Assembly: GCA_050946255.1 (NCBI GenBank)
Contig: JBMNUL010000070.1
Location: 1-13,048 of the forward strand
Reading direction: 5' to 3'
Length of the DNA stretch: 13,048 nucleotides
DNA from: JBMNUL01 sp050946255
GTDB taxonomy: Bacteria; Actinomycetota; Coriobacteriia; Coriobacteriales; CADBOM01
Under the pieces are notes generated by a model. It made no database searches, was not told the origin of the DNA, and was given only the letters and a program-made list of their open reading frames with translations. The translations under genes and the position numbers were made by a program. Positions within the stretch are counted from its first letter, which is position 1, and every line of letters starts with the position of its first letter. Shown here one piece after another: positions 5,221 through 13,048 of this stretch.

Positions 5221-6484
5221 GGAAGAGGGACAACAAGCCGAAAACAGCAAGCGCGGCTCCGATCACGATGAGCGCCACCGCACACCCCTTGTTGCTACTT
5301 GAAGAAGAAGCCTCTTTGGTGTTCACTTTCGAGATGACCTCTTCCTCGGGACGTGCCGAGAAATAAGAGGAGGAGGCATGTTCTCCGATAGCCTTGCCGA
5401 GGTAGTACCTCCCACCTGCATCGTAGAGCTCGCCGATGGTATAGACAGGAGCGTTCAGCGGGATGATGTTCTCAACGATCCTGTACCCGAGGAAAGTCTC
5501 GGGGTTGACATAGTCGCCGGCATTGGAATTGGATAGAAGACTTGCCAGGGTGGCCCCGATTATCATGCCGCCGATGGTGCTGCCAAGATCGTTGCCGCCT
5601 CCCATCCTTCCCATGTTCGGGCCCATTCCAAATCCGAAACCACCTCCTGGCGGCCTCCCTGGACCACCTGGTCCACCAGGACCTCCGGGTCCACCGGGTC
5701 CACCAGGACCTCCGGGTCCGTAGAACTTGAAATTCGAGCCAATGAATGAGCTTCCGCTAGAAAACCCAAGATACTGACCCCAACCAGTTGCAAGCGCAGG
5801 TGCGAGGCCAAATCCCAAGTTCGTTTCAGATGAGAAACGCCTGGCTATGACAGAGCGCAGATGGGAAAACCCACAGAGAAACCGATCCTCGAACCTGTGG
5901 AACACTCCCGAGAAAGAGGACTCCCGATGATTGGGCAGGGCAGAGAAGTTGTAGGCCCCGGGGCTGAACGGAGCAGTGCTGCTGCTAGTAAGTCCGAGGG
6001 CGACTTTTGCGAATTCGGAGTTGGGGCCCTCCATCCTATCGCAGGAATTTATCAGCGTTGTGCTGCCATCGAAACTCTGAATGTCGACGTATACCTTCTT
6101 GTCGCAAGACCCATCCTTGAACCAGAACGGATTTATCGACTTCTCGTGGGCAAGCAGGGTCTCCTCTGTTCCAGAAGCCGTCTTGGTGACCTGATAGCAC
6201 TTGACTTCGTAATAGGCCACCGGGCGACCGCTGTATGGCCCCACAAACTGCTCGTCGGTACCGCTGATGCCCTGAAACTCTGCATAGTGACGATATCCGG
6301 GGCTGGTGGCGCTCATCTGGTCCACCACCTCGGTGGCATCTTGAACTGAAGTCGGATGCATGTAGCGCATCTCGTCTACCGCATCGGAGGAAGAGCTCTT
6401 TTTCGAAGGATTCTTCCTCTTTTCGACTATCATGATCGCCACACCTACAATTATGCAGATGAAGGCCCACAAAAACATATACAT
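5210..6484 (-). CDS. Two-TM membrane protein with a GIDE-like domain and a Gly-Pro-Gly repeat, pspA neighbour
   Basis: The 424-residue product starts with one membrane segment (about 4-20: FLWAFICIIVGVAIMIV) followed at once by EKRKNPSKK, so the bulk is probably cytoplasmic by the positive-inside rule. A C-terminal membrane segment ends the chain (about 400-423). Between them are two pieces that together resemble the GIDE domain known from MULAN/MAPL-type proteins. The first is about 75-140 (FVGPYSGRPVAYYEVKCYQV). The second is about 331-389 (FLGYRIVENIIPLNAPVYTI, then GKAIGE and EEEVISKV). No RING finger is present, as expected in bacteria, so ubiquitin ligase activity is not implied. The long insert between the halves carries a run of GGP triplets (about 256-277) and a Gly/Phe/Met-rich stretch. 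ATG at 6484 is chosen: an upstream TTG in frame (6547) lies inside the terminator hairpin. The gene follows pspA directly and probably encodes its membrane partner in envelope stress, by inference. Confidence 0.8.
   Translation of the reverse strand: MYMFLWAFICIIVGVAIMIVEKRKNPSKKSSSSDAVDEMRYMHPTSVQDATEVVDQMSATSPGYRHYAEFQGISGTDEQFVGPYSGRPVAYYEVKCYQVTKTASGTEETLLAHEKSINPFWFKDGSCDKKVYVDIQSFDGSTTLINSCDRMEGPNSEFAKVALGLTSSSTAPFSPGAYNFSALPNHRESSFSGVFHRFEDRFLCGFSHLRSVIARRFSSETNLGFGLAPALATGWGQYLGFSSGSSFIGSNFKFYGPGGPGGPGGPGGPGGPGGPGRPPGGGFGFGMGPNMGRMGGGNDLGSTIGGMIIGATLASLLSNSNAGDYVNPETFLGYRIVENIIPLNAPVYTIGELYDAGGRYYLGKAIGEHASSSYFSARPEEEVISKVNTKEASSSSSNKGCAVALIVIGAALAVFGLLSLFLYW
5670..5719. repeat. 27-base minisatellite coding for the Gly-Pro-Gly run
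   Basis: A 23-base block at 5670-5692 recurs exactly at 5697-5719, period 27 bases (9 codons), inside a longer array of 9-base GGTCCACCN-type units. It codes for collagen-like G-x-y triplets (GGP). The array keeps frame, so copy number could vary between strains without truncating the protein. Confidence 0.85.
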
Positions 6485-6500
6485 TTCACTGTCCCAAATT

Positions 6501-6545
6501 AAAAAAGAGGGCTGCCGCATCGAAAGCACTCGCTGCGACAGCCCC
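6501..6545 (-). terminator. Intrinsic terminator between pspA and the GIDE-like gene
   Basis: On the minus strand GGGCTG-T-CGCA (6544-6534) pairs with TGCG-G-CAGCCC (6519-6509), 11 pairs including one G-U, with a 14-base loop. It is followed by TCTTTTTT (6508-6501). It sits 15 bases after the pspA stop and 16 bases before the ATG of the GIDE-like gene. It should strongly reduce transcription into that gene. Confidence 0.92.
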
Positions 6546-6559
6546 AAGCTTACAGGATT

Positions 6560-7219
6560 TTAAAGTCCCATTTCCTTCTTAAGTGAATCGAGTTCCTGAT
6601 CCACAGCGTACTTGGTCTCGAGCTCCTTGTAGGCATCGGCATCTTCGCCGCCGTTTATCTCGGTGTAGGCCTCGTTGATGGACTCCTTCTCAGAAACCTT
6701 CTCCTCCATCTTGTCGAGCTTGGCAAAGGCGGAGTCGACGTTGGTGGTGCTGACGCCCTTGGCAACAACGGCAGATGCATCTGCAAGCTTGCTGCGGGCG
6801 ATGATCATGTTCTTGCGTGACCTGGCCTCCTCGAGCTTGATCTTGAGGTCCTTGAGCTGTTCGGTCATCTGCTCGACCTGAGCGGATACGGTCTCATAGG
6901 CGCTCTCGAACTTGACCTGCTGGTCCTGAAGGTTGACCTTCGCGGCAAGTGCCTTGCGTGCGAGCTCCTCGTCCCCGCCGGAGAGGGCAGCGCGGGCCTT
7001 CTGGTCCCACTCGGCGATGTCGGCGTTGACCTGGTCGAGCTGCTTCTTGGCTAGTTTCTGGCTGGCCATTGCCTGCCCGAGACCCTGGGTGGCCATATCG
7101 ATCTGCTCCTCCATCTCGAGGATGATCTGCTTTACCATCTTCTCCGGATCTTCGGCTTTGTCGATCAGGTCGTTGATGTTAGCCTTCAAAACGTCGGTGA
7201 TTCTAGCGAAGATTGCCAT
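6560..7219 (-). CDS. pspA: PspA/IM30 family phage-shock protein A
   Basis: The 219-residue product is a clear PspA. The N-terminal amphipathic helix and the signature INDLIDKAEDPEKMVKQII match the family almost residue for residue. The rest is a long, charged coiled-coil (about 25-190) with heptad-like Leu/Lys/Glu spacing, then a short tail (DQELDSLKKEMGL). PspA is a peripheral protein of the inner membrane face. It forms ESCRT-III-like oligomers that bind stressed membranes and limit proton leakage. The ATG at 7219 has GGGAG 8 bases upstream. No pspF, pspB or pspC homologue is visible here. The only partner nearby is the membrane protein with the GIDE-like domain downstream, behind a terminator. 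Length and motifs are normal. Confidence 0.97.
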   Translation of the reverse strand: MAIFARITDVLKANINDLIDKAEDPEKMVKQIILEMEEQIDMATQGLGQAMASQKLAKKQLDQVNADIAEWDQKARAALSGGDEELARKALAAKVNLQDQQVKFESAYETVSAQVEQMTEQLKDLKIKLEEARSRKNMIIARSKLADASAVVAKGVSTTNVDSAFAKLDKMEEKVSEKESINEAYTEINGGEDADAYKELETKYAVDQELDSLKKEMGL

Positions 7220-7471
7220 TTTTGTTTCTCCCGCCTTCTTATCCTGTGATTCGACAATTTATCCCCATTTTGGGGTTCGACTAGATTTTATCATTGACTA
7301 CCAAAATAGGAGCGAACTTGAGAGGCACTTGCCCTCCAAAATCCCACCGGTTTTGGAAATCTCACAAAAATTTTCCGAAAACATTACACGGAATTCATAA
7401 AATCCGGGCGCAACCAGCTGGTCCATCAGCCTGTAAAAGTTCTTTTCCGCCAGCTTCAGCCAAATATTCTC
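7220..7471. promoter_or_regulatory. 252-base AT-richer gap between addA and pspA, with a possible pspA promoter
   Basis: On the minus strand an extended -10, TGATAAAAT (7293-7285), lies 65 bases before the pspA start, without a recognisable -35. Downstream of it, in the leader, is a small inverted repeat CCCC-ATTTT-GGGG (7263-7275). CCAAAA and TTTTGG (7336-7356) and ACCAGCTGGT (7414-7423) are further short inverted repeats. No hairpin with a T-tract follows addA, so I see no intrinsic terminator for it. The addA frame stays open for 57 codons after its stop (7471 to 7301). Confidence 0.35.
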
Positions 7472-10400
7472 CTATTCTTCGGGAGTATTCTCTTCATTTG
7501 GAATACTATTCATCGAATTGCCGAGTTCCAGCGAAATTTGCTCCCTGATCTCGTCAAGGTCTTCCCTCCCGAACTCGTAGGTCACAGTCTGCGGCTGAAA
7601 ATCCTCTTGCCTCCGCTCGACCCTGACGAATACCAGCCTCACGTTGTAAAATCCAGATGAGAGCACAGAGTACGCATAGCACTTGGCCTGCAGCGAGTGC
7701 TTTTCTAGGAGCTGTTCTGGAGTCTCCTCGTCCGTACCGCCGGTCTTGTAATCAACGATCAACGCGCCGCCATCATCTCTTCCAGTGCAGAAGAGGTCGA
7801 TCTCGCCGTTGATGAAATGCGGACCGTTCGGAACATCTGGAGCGGGGAATTCCATGCAGAACGGGACCTCCGCCTTGATGTTCGGATAAGTAGCCGCTTC
7901 TTTTGCTATGCTGCTTCCTACCCAGGTCTCCACCGCTTCAGACAGCCTGCCCAGCTGCCCCTCGGTCAGTTCGTAGTGGCGGGATATTGCAGACACCCTA
8001 TCTGCTCCCGGATCTCTCACGCTTCCGTCCCCGACCCCGTTTCCAAGGTACCCCGCATTGGCCATGAACTCCGCTGTGCTGTGGAAAGCAAGGCCGAGTT
8101 CCGTTGCGCTGTCCTCATCTGCTGAGAAGAGAAGGCCGTTCTCGTCAGAATCCCCCGAATAGATCTTCCCACGGATGGTGGGGGCAACTGCCACTCCATG
8201 CTGCGGCGATATCGAGCTGTATGAGAACAGGCCCTCGGCCCTGCTCACCGAGCTGGACATGGCAACCACGGGCCTCACCGCACAGGCAGTGGGGATGCTG
8301 TCGGGAACTTCGGAGGGCGCCACCTCCGGCAACACGTAATCGTCGTGTCCTTCCCAGACCACACCGCCTTCCTCGTCTTGAACGAGCATGCAGTACCTGT
8401 AGTCACCGGGATCGATTCCCCCGTAGTCGAATTCGCAGTCGCAGTCTGGGAACTGCTCATCTCCGAAAAGACCGCTGCTGATGTCGTCCTGCAACGGGTC
8501 GAGCCTCAGACCTCCCTTTGAGAGCGTGGTCACGGGCACCGAGAGGACAAGTGCCTCGGAGGCCCTGGTAACACCGACGTAGAACTTGCGACGCGCTTCA
8601 GACAACTCCTCGTCGTCGCTGAACTTCTTCAAAGACCCCAGGAACTGGGAGTAGCTGGAAGCTGTTCCCAGCCTATCGGGTGGGAGGATCTCGAATCCGC
8701 CCTTGGACGAATCCTGCTCGGCGCTCTTGATCGACTTCGCATCAGAGAGGGACCTTCCGGGCTCGAGTACAGCGTATGTCTTGCCGGCGAACGTCTGGAC
8801 TATCGTCCCACTGGCCTTTGGGAGCCAATAGAGCTCTGCGAGACCGACTATCGGGAACTCAAGCCCCTTGGATGAGTGGATCGTCATGATTCTCACGGAA
8901 TTCCCGCTCCCCATGTTGAGGACGCCCGGGCTGTCCTTCCCGCCATTCTCGATTTTCGCGTCGAAAACAGCCGAGATCTCCGACACTCCCATGAGATCCC
9001 TGCTCTCCAAATCTGAGATTGCCCGGAGAGCCTTGAGGACATTCGCACACGCGGCCTTGCCCCTGCTCCCGTCAAAGGACAGCCTCTCGAAATATCCGGA
9101 ATCGGCGAGCAGCTGTTCCAGGGCATCAGACACCGACATGTGCTCAAGGTTCTTCCGAGCGCTGCAGATCACCTTCTTCAGCAGTCTGAGCTGCGGCGAG
9201 GCCGTGTCGTCGATCTTCTCGAACCCGAATGTGATGTCCCTGCGGGTGCCATCTGGCTTGGTGAGCAACCAGAGCAGGTCGTCATCGCCAGTTGGGACCG
9301 GTCCCATGCTGACGCATAGATAGAGGGCGGCGGAATCGTTCCTGTTCGCCAAGAATCCCAACAGTGCGGAGATCATCGCGCATTCGCGGCTGCTCCAGAA
9401 CCCCGAGCCTCCGGCAATCGTAACCTCGAAACCCTCGGCAGCAAGTGCGTCTGAATAGATCTGGGCCTTGGTCATCGCCCCGAGGAGGAGCACCATGTCG
9501 TTTGGTGAAGCACCCGCATCCCTGTACTCCGCGAATGCCCTCGCGATTGCCGCAGCCTGATATCTGGACTTATCCGGGGACTTGACCTCCCTGGACCTCG
9601 AGTTGTTCAAAACCAACCTGATTCTGGGAACCCCCAGATAGCCTCCTTTTTCGCTCTTGCGGCCGGGAACCAACCTGAGAAAGCGTTTCCCGAAAACATG
9701 GGGTTGACCGAAGATCTTGTTCGCGAAGTCGAGCACGTCGGAATGCGACCTGAAGTTGGTGCCCAGCTCCACCGTCTTGGCATCCGAGTTTGCGACGAAT
9801 TGGTCGTAGACGTTGACGTCCGCTCCTCTGAACCTGTAAATCGACTGCTGGGCATCTCCCACGGTGCAAAGCTGCGAGCTCTCTGACACCAGCATCGAGA
9901 TGATATCTATCTGGATCTGCGAGGTGTCCTGGAACTCATCTACCATTACCAGCTTGAATTTCGAACGGTATTCCTCTGCGATTTGCGGATTGTTGGAGAG
10001 CATGTTGTATGCGCTGACCAATAGGTCGTCGTTGTCGAGCGCCCCGATGTCGGCCTTCTTCGAGTCGTAGAGCGCCCTCACCTCCTTCGACAGCCTGATA
10101 GCCTGCTCTATCAGGATGTTCTCCCTGTATCCGCAGAGCTCGGCACATGCGAGGTTGTAGGCGTCGCAATCTGCCCTGAACCTGTCCTCGCAAGCCGGAT
10201 ACTTCGCCGCCTTCAGCGGGCGGGGGCTCGGAGACTCCTCGAGCACCTTGAGCAATGACTTGAAGCTTATTGGCTCATTGCCGTTGACAAGATCGGCCAA
10301 TGCCGAGGAGAGGAGGGTCCTGTTCCCGACCCCGGTTTCGAAAGTCTTGAGCTTGCAATCCTGGCCGGAATAGACCTCCATCGAATCCTGCAACACGGAG

Positions 10401-11017
10401 AGGAGCTCGCGCGCGATCACATCCGGTGTCTTGGCCGCCGGTCCGGTGCAGATGGAGTCGAACCCATCAGGGGACATCATAGATGCTCGGATAAGGGTCT
10501 CGACTATATCGCTGACGCTGCGAGCCCCAAAAGTCCCGGGAACAGGGACAGCGCTGAAGTCCTCGAAAAGGTCGTCGTACCCCTCCCTGCTGACCTTCTC
10601 GCTGTCTGGGGACAAGGCCTCCTCGATCGAGGCTTCCAGCAATTGCCCAGCCGTGAAGTCGTCGATCACTGTGAATCCAGGGTCGATACCCGCTTCCACC
10701 GCATGTGCCTTGAGCATTCTGGAACACATCCCGTGGATAGTGGAGATCCAGGCCCCGTCCACGAGAAGCGCCTGATCGTACATACCATGCGCCCTGAGAG
10801 TCGACCTCACCCTGGCCTTTATCTCGCCAGCGGCCTTGTTGGTGAACGTTATCGCCAGCACCTGGTCGATGGAATCGATCTGCCCATTTTCCATCATCCA
10901 GGCGATCTTCTGCGTCAACGTGAAGGTCTTGCCGGTGCCGGCAGCAGCCGAGATCACGAGCCTGTTTCCCGTGAACGTTATGCACTCTTCTTGCTTATCG
11001 GTGAATTTCCCGGCCAT
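7472..11017 (-). CDS. addA: AddA-type helicase-nuclease subunit (UvrD-like helicase plus RecB-family nuclease)
   Basis: The 1181-residue protein is a superfamily-1 helicase. Visible motifs are: Walker A AAAGTGKT (24-31), motif Ia LAITFTNKAAGEIKARV (54-70), motif II DEFQDT (360-365), motif III GDAQQSIYRFRGAD (387-400), motif IV TNFRSH (420-425), motif V IMTIHSSKGLEF (710-721) and motif VI YVGVTRASEAL (813-823). The C-terminus carries an intact RecB-family nuclease: LGLAFHSTAE (974-983, catalytic His), GEIDL (1071-1075), VDYKTGG (1088-1094) and QAKCYAY (1110-1116). With AddB it would unwind and resect double-strand ends for RecA-dependent repair. Length is near the AddA norm of about 1200. The ATG at 11017 overlaps the addB TGA by one base. 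A perfect AGGAGG stands 8 bases upstream, within the final addB codons, so the two are translationally coupled. RecB is less likely because the partner is AddB-like. Confidence 0.93.
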   Translation of the reverse strand: MAGKFTDKQEECITFTGNRLVISAAAGTGKTFTLTQKIAWMMENGQIDSIDQVLAITFTNKAAGEIKARVRSTLRAHGMYDQALLVDGAWISTIHGMCSRMLKAHAVEAGIDPGFTVIDDFTAGQLLEASIEEALSPDSEKVSREGYDDLFEDFSAVPVPGTFGARSVSDIVETLIRASMMSPDGFDSICTGPAAKTPDVIARELLSVLQDSMEVYSGQDCKLKTFETGVGNRTLLSSALADLVNGNEPISFKSLLKVLEESPSPRPLKAAKYPACEDRFRADCDAYNLACAELCGYRENILIEQAIRLSKEVRALYDSKKADIGALDNDDLLVSAYNMLSNNPQIAEEYRSKFKLVMVDEFQDTSQIQIDIISMLVSESSQLCTVGDAQQSIYRFRGADVNVYDQFVANSDAKTVELGTNFRSHSDVLDFANKIFGQPHVFGKRFLRLVPGRKSEKGGYLGVPRIRLVLNNSRSREVKSPDKSRYQAAAIARAFAEYRDAGASPNDMVLLLGAMTKAQIYSDALAAEGFEVTIAGGSGFWSSRECAMISALLGFLANRNDSAALYLCVSMGPVPTGDDDLLWLLTKPDGTRRDITFGFEKIDDTASPQLRLLKKVICSARKNLEHMSVSDALEQLLADSGYFERLSFDGSRGKAACANVLKALRAISDLESRDLMGVSEISAVFDAKIENGGKDSPGVLNMGSGNSVRIMTIHSSKGLEFPIVGLAELYWLPKASGTIVQTFAGKTYAVLEPGRSLSDAKSIKSAEQDSSKGGFEILPPDRLGTASSYSQFLGSLKKFSDDEELSEARRKFYVGVTRASEALVLSVPVTTLSKGGLRLDPLQDDISSGLFGDEQFPDCDCEFDYGGIDPGDYRYCMLVQDEEGGVVWEGHDDYVLPEVAPSEVPDSIPTACAVRPVVAMSSSVSRAEGLFSYSSISPQHGVAVAPTIRGKIYSGDSDENGLLFSADEDSATELGLAFHSTAEFMANAGYLGNGVGDGSVRDPGADRVSAISRHYELTEGQLGRLSEAVETWVGSSIAKEAATYPNIKAEVPFCMEFPAPDVPNGPHFINGEIDLFCTGRDDGGALIVDYKTGGTDEETPEQLLEKHSLQAKCYAYSVLSSGFYNVRLVFVRVERRQEDFQPQTVTYEFGREDLDEIREQISLELGNSMNSIPNEENTPEE

Positions 11018-13048
11018 CAGGACAACCTCCTAGGACAATCGGGCACGATGCAGTATTTGCAGGTTTTCCCGCTCTTGGGATTGGGGACGATGTCGCCGAC
11101 GTGCATCCTCTGAATCGCAGATCTCACGTCGTCTTCCACCACCTCCATGAGCTCCGACATCTCATTTGCCGAAAGCCCTCCCTTGTCGTTTCCGAAGATG
11201 TTCTCTGGCCCGATATGGCTCATGTCGAAAGCGCCTCTGACCTCTTGGCGCCTGGAATAGGACCTGTAAAGGGCGCCGACGACCTCGTATCCGAAGACCC
11301 GCTGCGCGACTGCGGCGTAGATGAGGACCTGCATGTGCTCCGGCGTCGTCATCTCGGAACCGTGAACCGGGAAGTCGAAGCTGTTCAGACCTCCCTTGTA
11401 GTCGATGACCACGACCTTGCCGTCTCGGCGAAGGTCCATCCTGTCGATGATTCCAACAAACGGATGCCCGCCATAGACGAACTCGCCGTTGTCTCCCCCG
11501 AACTTCTGCTCGAGAAACGAGGGGACGAACTCACCGAGGAACGAGCAGTCGTCGACCAGCAGCTCGGAAACCCTGCGCGTCTTCTCGTCGAGCTGCCTCT
11601 TCTCGAGCTGGGTCAACTTGGTGAATGGCCCGGACGGATCCAAATGGGCCTGCTCATCTAGGAATGAATCCCTGCAGGCCTGCAGCATGGGCGCTACATG
11701 TGGAACGTCATCCTCGGTTATCCGCCTCGGTTTTGCAAGACCATCGGACAGCAAGTAGTAGTACTTCATCAGAAGCGCATGGGTAAACGTCCCGAGCGCC
11801 ATCGTGTCTAGGACCACGTCGAGGGTTTGCGGCCTCACCTTGGACTCCACGAACCAACGATAGGGGCACATCATGTAGAGCTCTATTCCCGTGGGGGTCA
11901 GCGGCTTGGGATTGTCCGGAGTGCCAAGTGCCATAGCTGCGATGTCCAAGCGCTGATCGTCTGACAGGCTCTCGGCATCGACCGGGGAAATCCCCACCGG
12001 GAAATCCGAGGGCAAGGACTTGTCCATATAGCCAAGCTTGCAATCGAGAGGACCCTCCTCGCCATCATCTGGCTGAATGTAAGATGGGACACTGGTGATC
12101 GTCCCCAGATCGTCTTCCTGCATGATTCTCAGGACATCGGCACCATCGTCGACGAGGCATTCTGGGAGCGAGGTAGTCTTGTCCATCGAGTCGAAGTCGG
12201 ACAGGTCTTGCCTGTAGCAATCCGAGAGCTCCTCGAAGAGAACGCTCGGACGTTCCTCGTTGCCATCGGCATCGTTCAGCCGTCGCTCGACCACAAGCCT
12301 CTTCTCCGCCGCCTGAATTGCCATGTAGAACGCATGGCGCCTCTGCTCGAGCATGTCGTCTAGCTGCGGTGTGCCACAGCTGTCCAGCACCTCATCCCCT
12401 GCATCCAAGTCACGGGAAACCGGGAAGGTTGAAGAGGCAAGTCCGGTAAGCACGACCACGCCCGCTTTCCTCGAGGAAAGTCCTCCCATCGTCCCGAATC
12501 TCACACAGGACGCCTCGTCTGCGGCATGGTCGCCGAATCCCCTTATCATGTACCTGCAGGAGACCTTCTCAAGAGACATCAGCTCCACGCACTTTGCAGG
12601 CGGGATCCCAAGGTGATTTCCCAGGTCGAGCATCGTCACAGCCTTCTCGGAGGCGGTGATCGCAAGTTTCAGCTCAATTGGCACAGCCCTTCTCAAGTCG
12701 GATTCCCCGTGACCGTGGAGCTCCAGTCCGAGCTCCTTTGAGAGGTGTTTGGTGTAGTTCGCAATCATGAGCCTGGACATCTTGTCGTACTTCTCATTGA
12801 GGAAAAACATTATGATCTCGTGGCAAGATTCCGAGACCTCCACGATATCGGAGAGAATCTCCACCAGCTCGACGCCCTTGGTGCCCCTCCATTTGGCACA
12901 GAGATCCTGGGCCTTGGAAATCGGGATGCCCGAGAACGGGGACATTATGAAGTCGCCGAACGAGGAGAGCTCCATCTTTTCTGGGTCGGCAAACCCCGCC
13001 AAGGCCTTCACGAACGGGGTCTCGTTGAGGGGAACTCTCGTGCGCCCG
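11017..13048 (-). CDS. addB: AddB-type helicase-nuclease subunit, C-terminal 676 residues (5' end outside the window)
   Basis: The frame is open to the window edge (an internal GTG at 13011 is not the start). AddB proteins usually exceed 1000 residues, so the N-terminal part is missing. The visible part begins with a decayed helicase region (VVVLTGLASSTFPVSR, then LEQRRHAFYMAIQAA) like the AddB/RecC-type core. It ends in a RecB-family nuclease: Cys in MMCPYRW (codon at 11866-11868), GTFTH with the catalytic His (11779-11781), GIIDRMD with Asp (11443-11445), VIDYKGG with Asp (11401-11403) and Lys (11395-11397), and the Gln of the QVLIYA helix (11329-11331). The cysteine cluster CKYCIVPDC near the end, with the upstream Cys, fits the 4Fe-4S site of AddB nuclease domains. 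Here the last spacing is four residues, not the usual five. The gene is cotranscribed with addA. AddB also carries the Chi-recognition fold in studied relatives. Confidence 0.87.
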   Translation of the reverse strand, partial: GRTRVPLNETPFVKALAGFADPEKMELSSFGDFIMSPFSGIPISKAQDLCAKWRGTKGVELVEILSDIVEVSESCHEIIMFFLNEKYDKMSRLMIANYTKHLSKELGLELHGHGESDLRRAVPIELKLAITASEKAVTMLDLGNHLGIPPAKCVELMSLEKVSCRYMIRGFGDHAADEASCVRFGTMGGLSSRKAGVVVLTGLASSTFPVSRDLDAGDEVLDSCGTPQLDDMLEQRRHAFYMAIQAAEKRLVVERRLNDADGNEERPSVLFEELSDCYRQDLSDFDSMDKTTSLPECLVDDGADVLRIMQEDDLGTITSVPSYIQPDDGEEGPLDCKLGYMDKSLPSDFPVGISPVDAESLSDDQRLDIAAMALGTPDNPKPLTPTGIELYMMCPYRWFVESKVRPQTLDVVLDTMALGTFTHALLMKYYYLLSDGLAKPRRITEDDVPHVAPMLQACRDSFLDEQAHLDPSGPFTKLTQLEKRQLDEKTRRVSELLVDDCSFLGEFVPSFLEQKFGGDNGEFVYGGHPFVGIIDRMDLRRDGKVVVIDYKGGLNSFDFPVHGSEMTTPEHMQVLIYAAVAQRVFGYEVVGALYRSYSRRQEVRGAFDMSHIGPENIFGNDKGGLSANEMSELMEVVEDDVRSAIQRMHVGDIVPNPKSGKTCKYCIVPDCPRRLS
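11026..11031 (-). promoter_or_regulatory. addA Shine-Dalgarno embedded in the addB 3' end
   Basis: The minus strand reads AGGAGG, which is also the Arg-Arg codon pair in the addB C-terminal PRRLS. The spacer to the addA ATG is 8 bases. This site supports the 11017 start and coupling of addA translation to addB. Confidence 0.85.

Noticed and set aside
5645..5719. Phage tail-fibre collagen repeat as a sign of a prophage
   Set aside because: The host protein has two membrane segments and GIDE-like pieces, and no phage genes are nearby.
6485..6547. Upstream TTG start for the GIDE-like gene (21 extra residues)
   Set aside because: These codons lie within the terminator hairpin and T-tract, have no Shine-Dalgarno, and would put charged residues before the membrane segment.
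7298..7474. TAG decoded as pyrrolysine in addA
   Set aside because: TAG is used as the ordinary stop in at least three other genes here (DUF4125, lipoprotein, 80-codon gene), and the organism looks like a non-methanogen bacterium.
7472..13048. Defence system (e.g. helicase-nuclease anti-phage module) instead of AddAB
   Set aside because: Both proteins carry the full AddA and AddB motif sets with tight coupling; no extra defence gene is next to them in the window.

Overview
The window looks bacterial. It has a lipobox signal peptide, Shine-Dalgarno sites in front of most starts, two hairpin-plus-T terminators, moderately high GC, and ATG starts with one TTG. The GatC sequence and the gene set (GatCAB, AddAB, and a TPR/DUF4037/DUF4125 cluster) suggest an actinobacterium of the class Coriobacteriia (Olsenella/Atopobium relatives). 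That placement is from memory of the families, not from a search. Every gene except one of 80 codons is on the minus strand, so the text below reads from high to low coordinates.

Right part (13048 to 7472): the C-terminal half of addB, running off the window, and complete addA, overlapping by one base. They encode an AddAB-type helicase-nuclease for double-strand-break repair. Both proteins keep a RecB-family nuclease domain, and AddA keeps all its UvrD-type helicase motifs. A 252-base gap follows with no clear terminator.

Middle (7219 to 5210): pspA (PspA/IM30 envelope-stress protein), a strong intrinsic terminator, then only 16 bases later a two-membrane-segment protein with a GIDE-like domain split by a Gly-Pro-Gly repeat. 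PspA and its membrane partner are probably linked by partial read-through of that terminator. A second strong terminator closes the unit.

Next (5076 to 2610): a three-gene operon of a TPR protein, a DUF4037 protein with a nucleotidyltransferase-like GS...DxD pattern, and a DUF4125 protein. The first two overlap by four bases. The biochemical role of this trio is not established, which makes it the best candidate in the window for an undescribed system.

Left part (2561 to 1): a small plus-strand gene of unknown function, convergent with the operon above and divergent from a lipoprotein gene. The lipoprotein has an 80-residue Ser/Thr/Asp repeat tail. After it come gatC and the N-terminal 268 residues of gatA, the start of the tRNA-dependent amidotransferase operon. 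No tRNA, rRNA, CRISPR array, insertion sequence or phage gene was seen.
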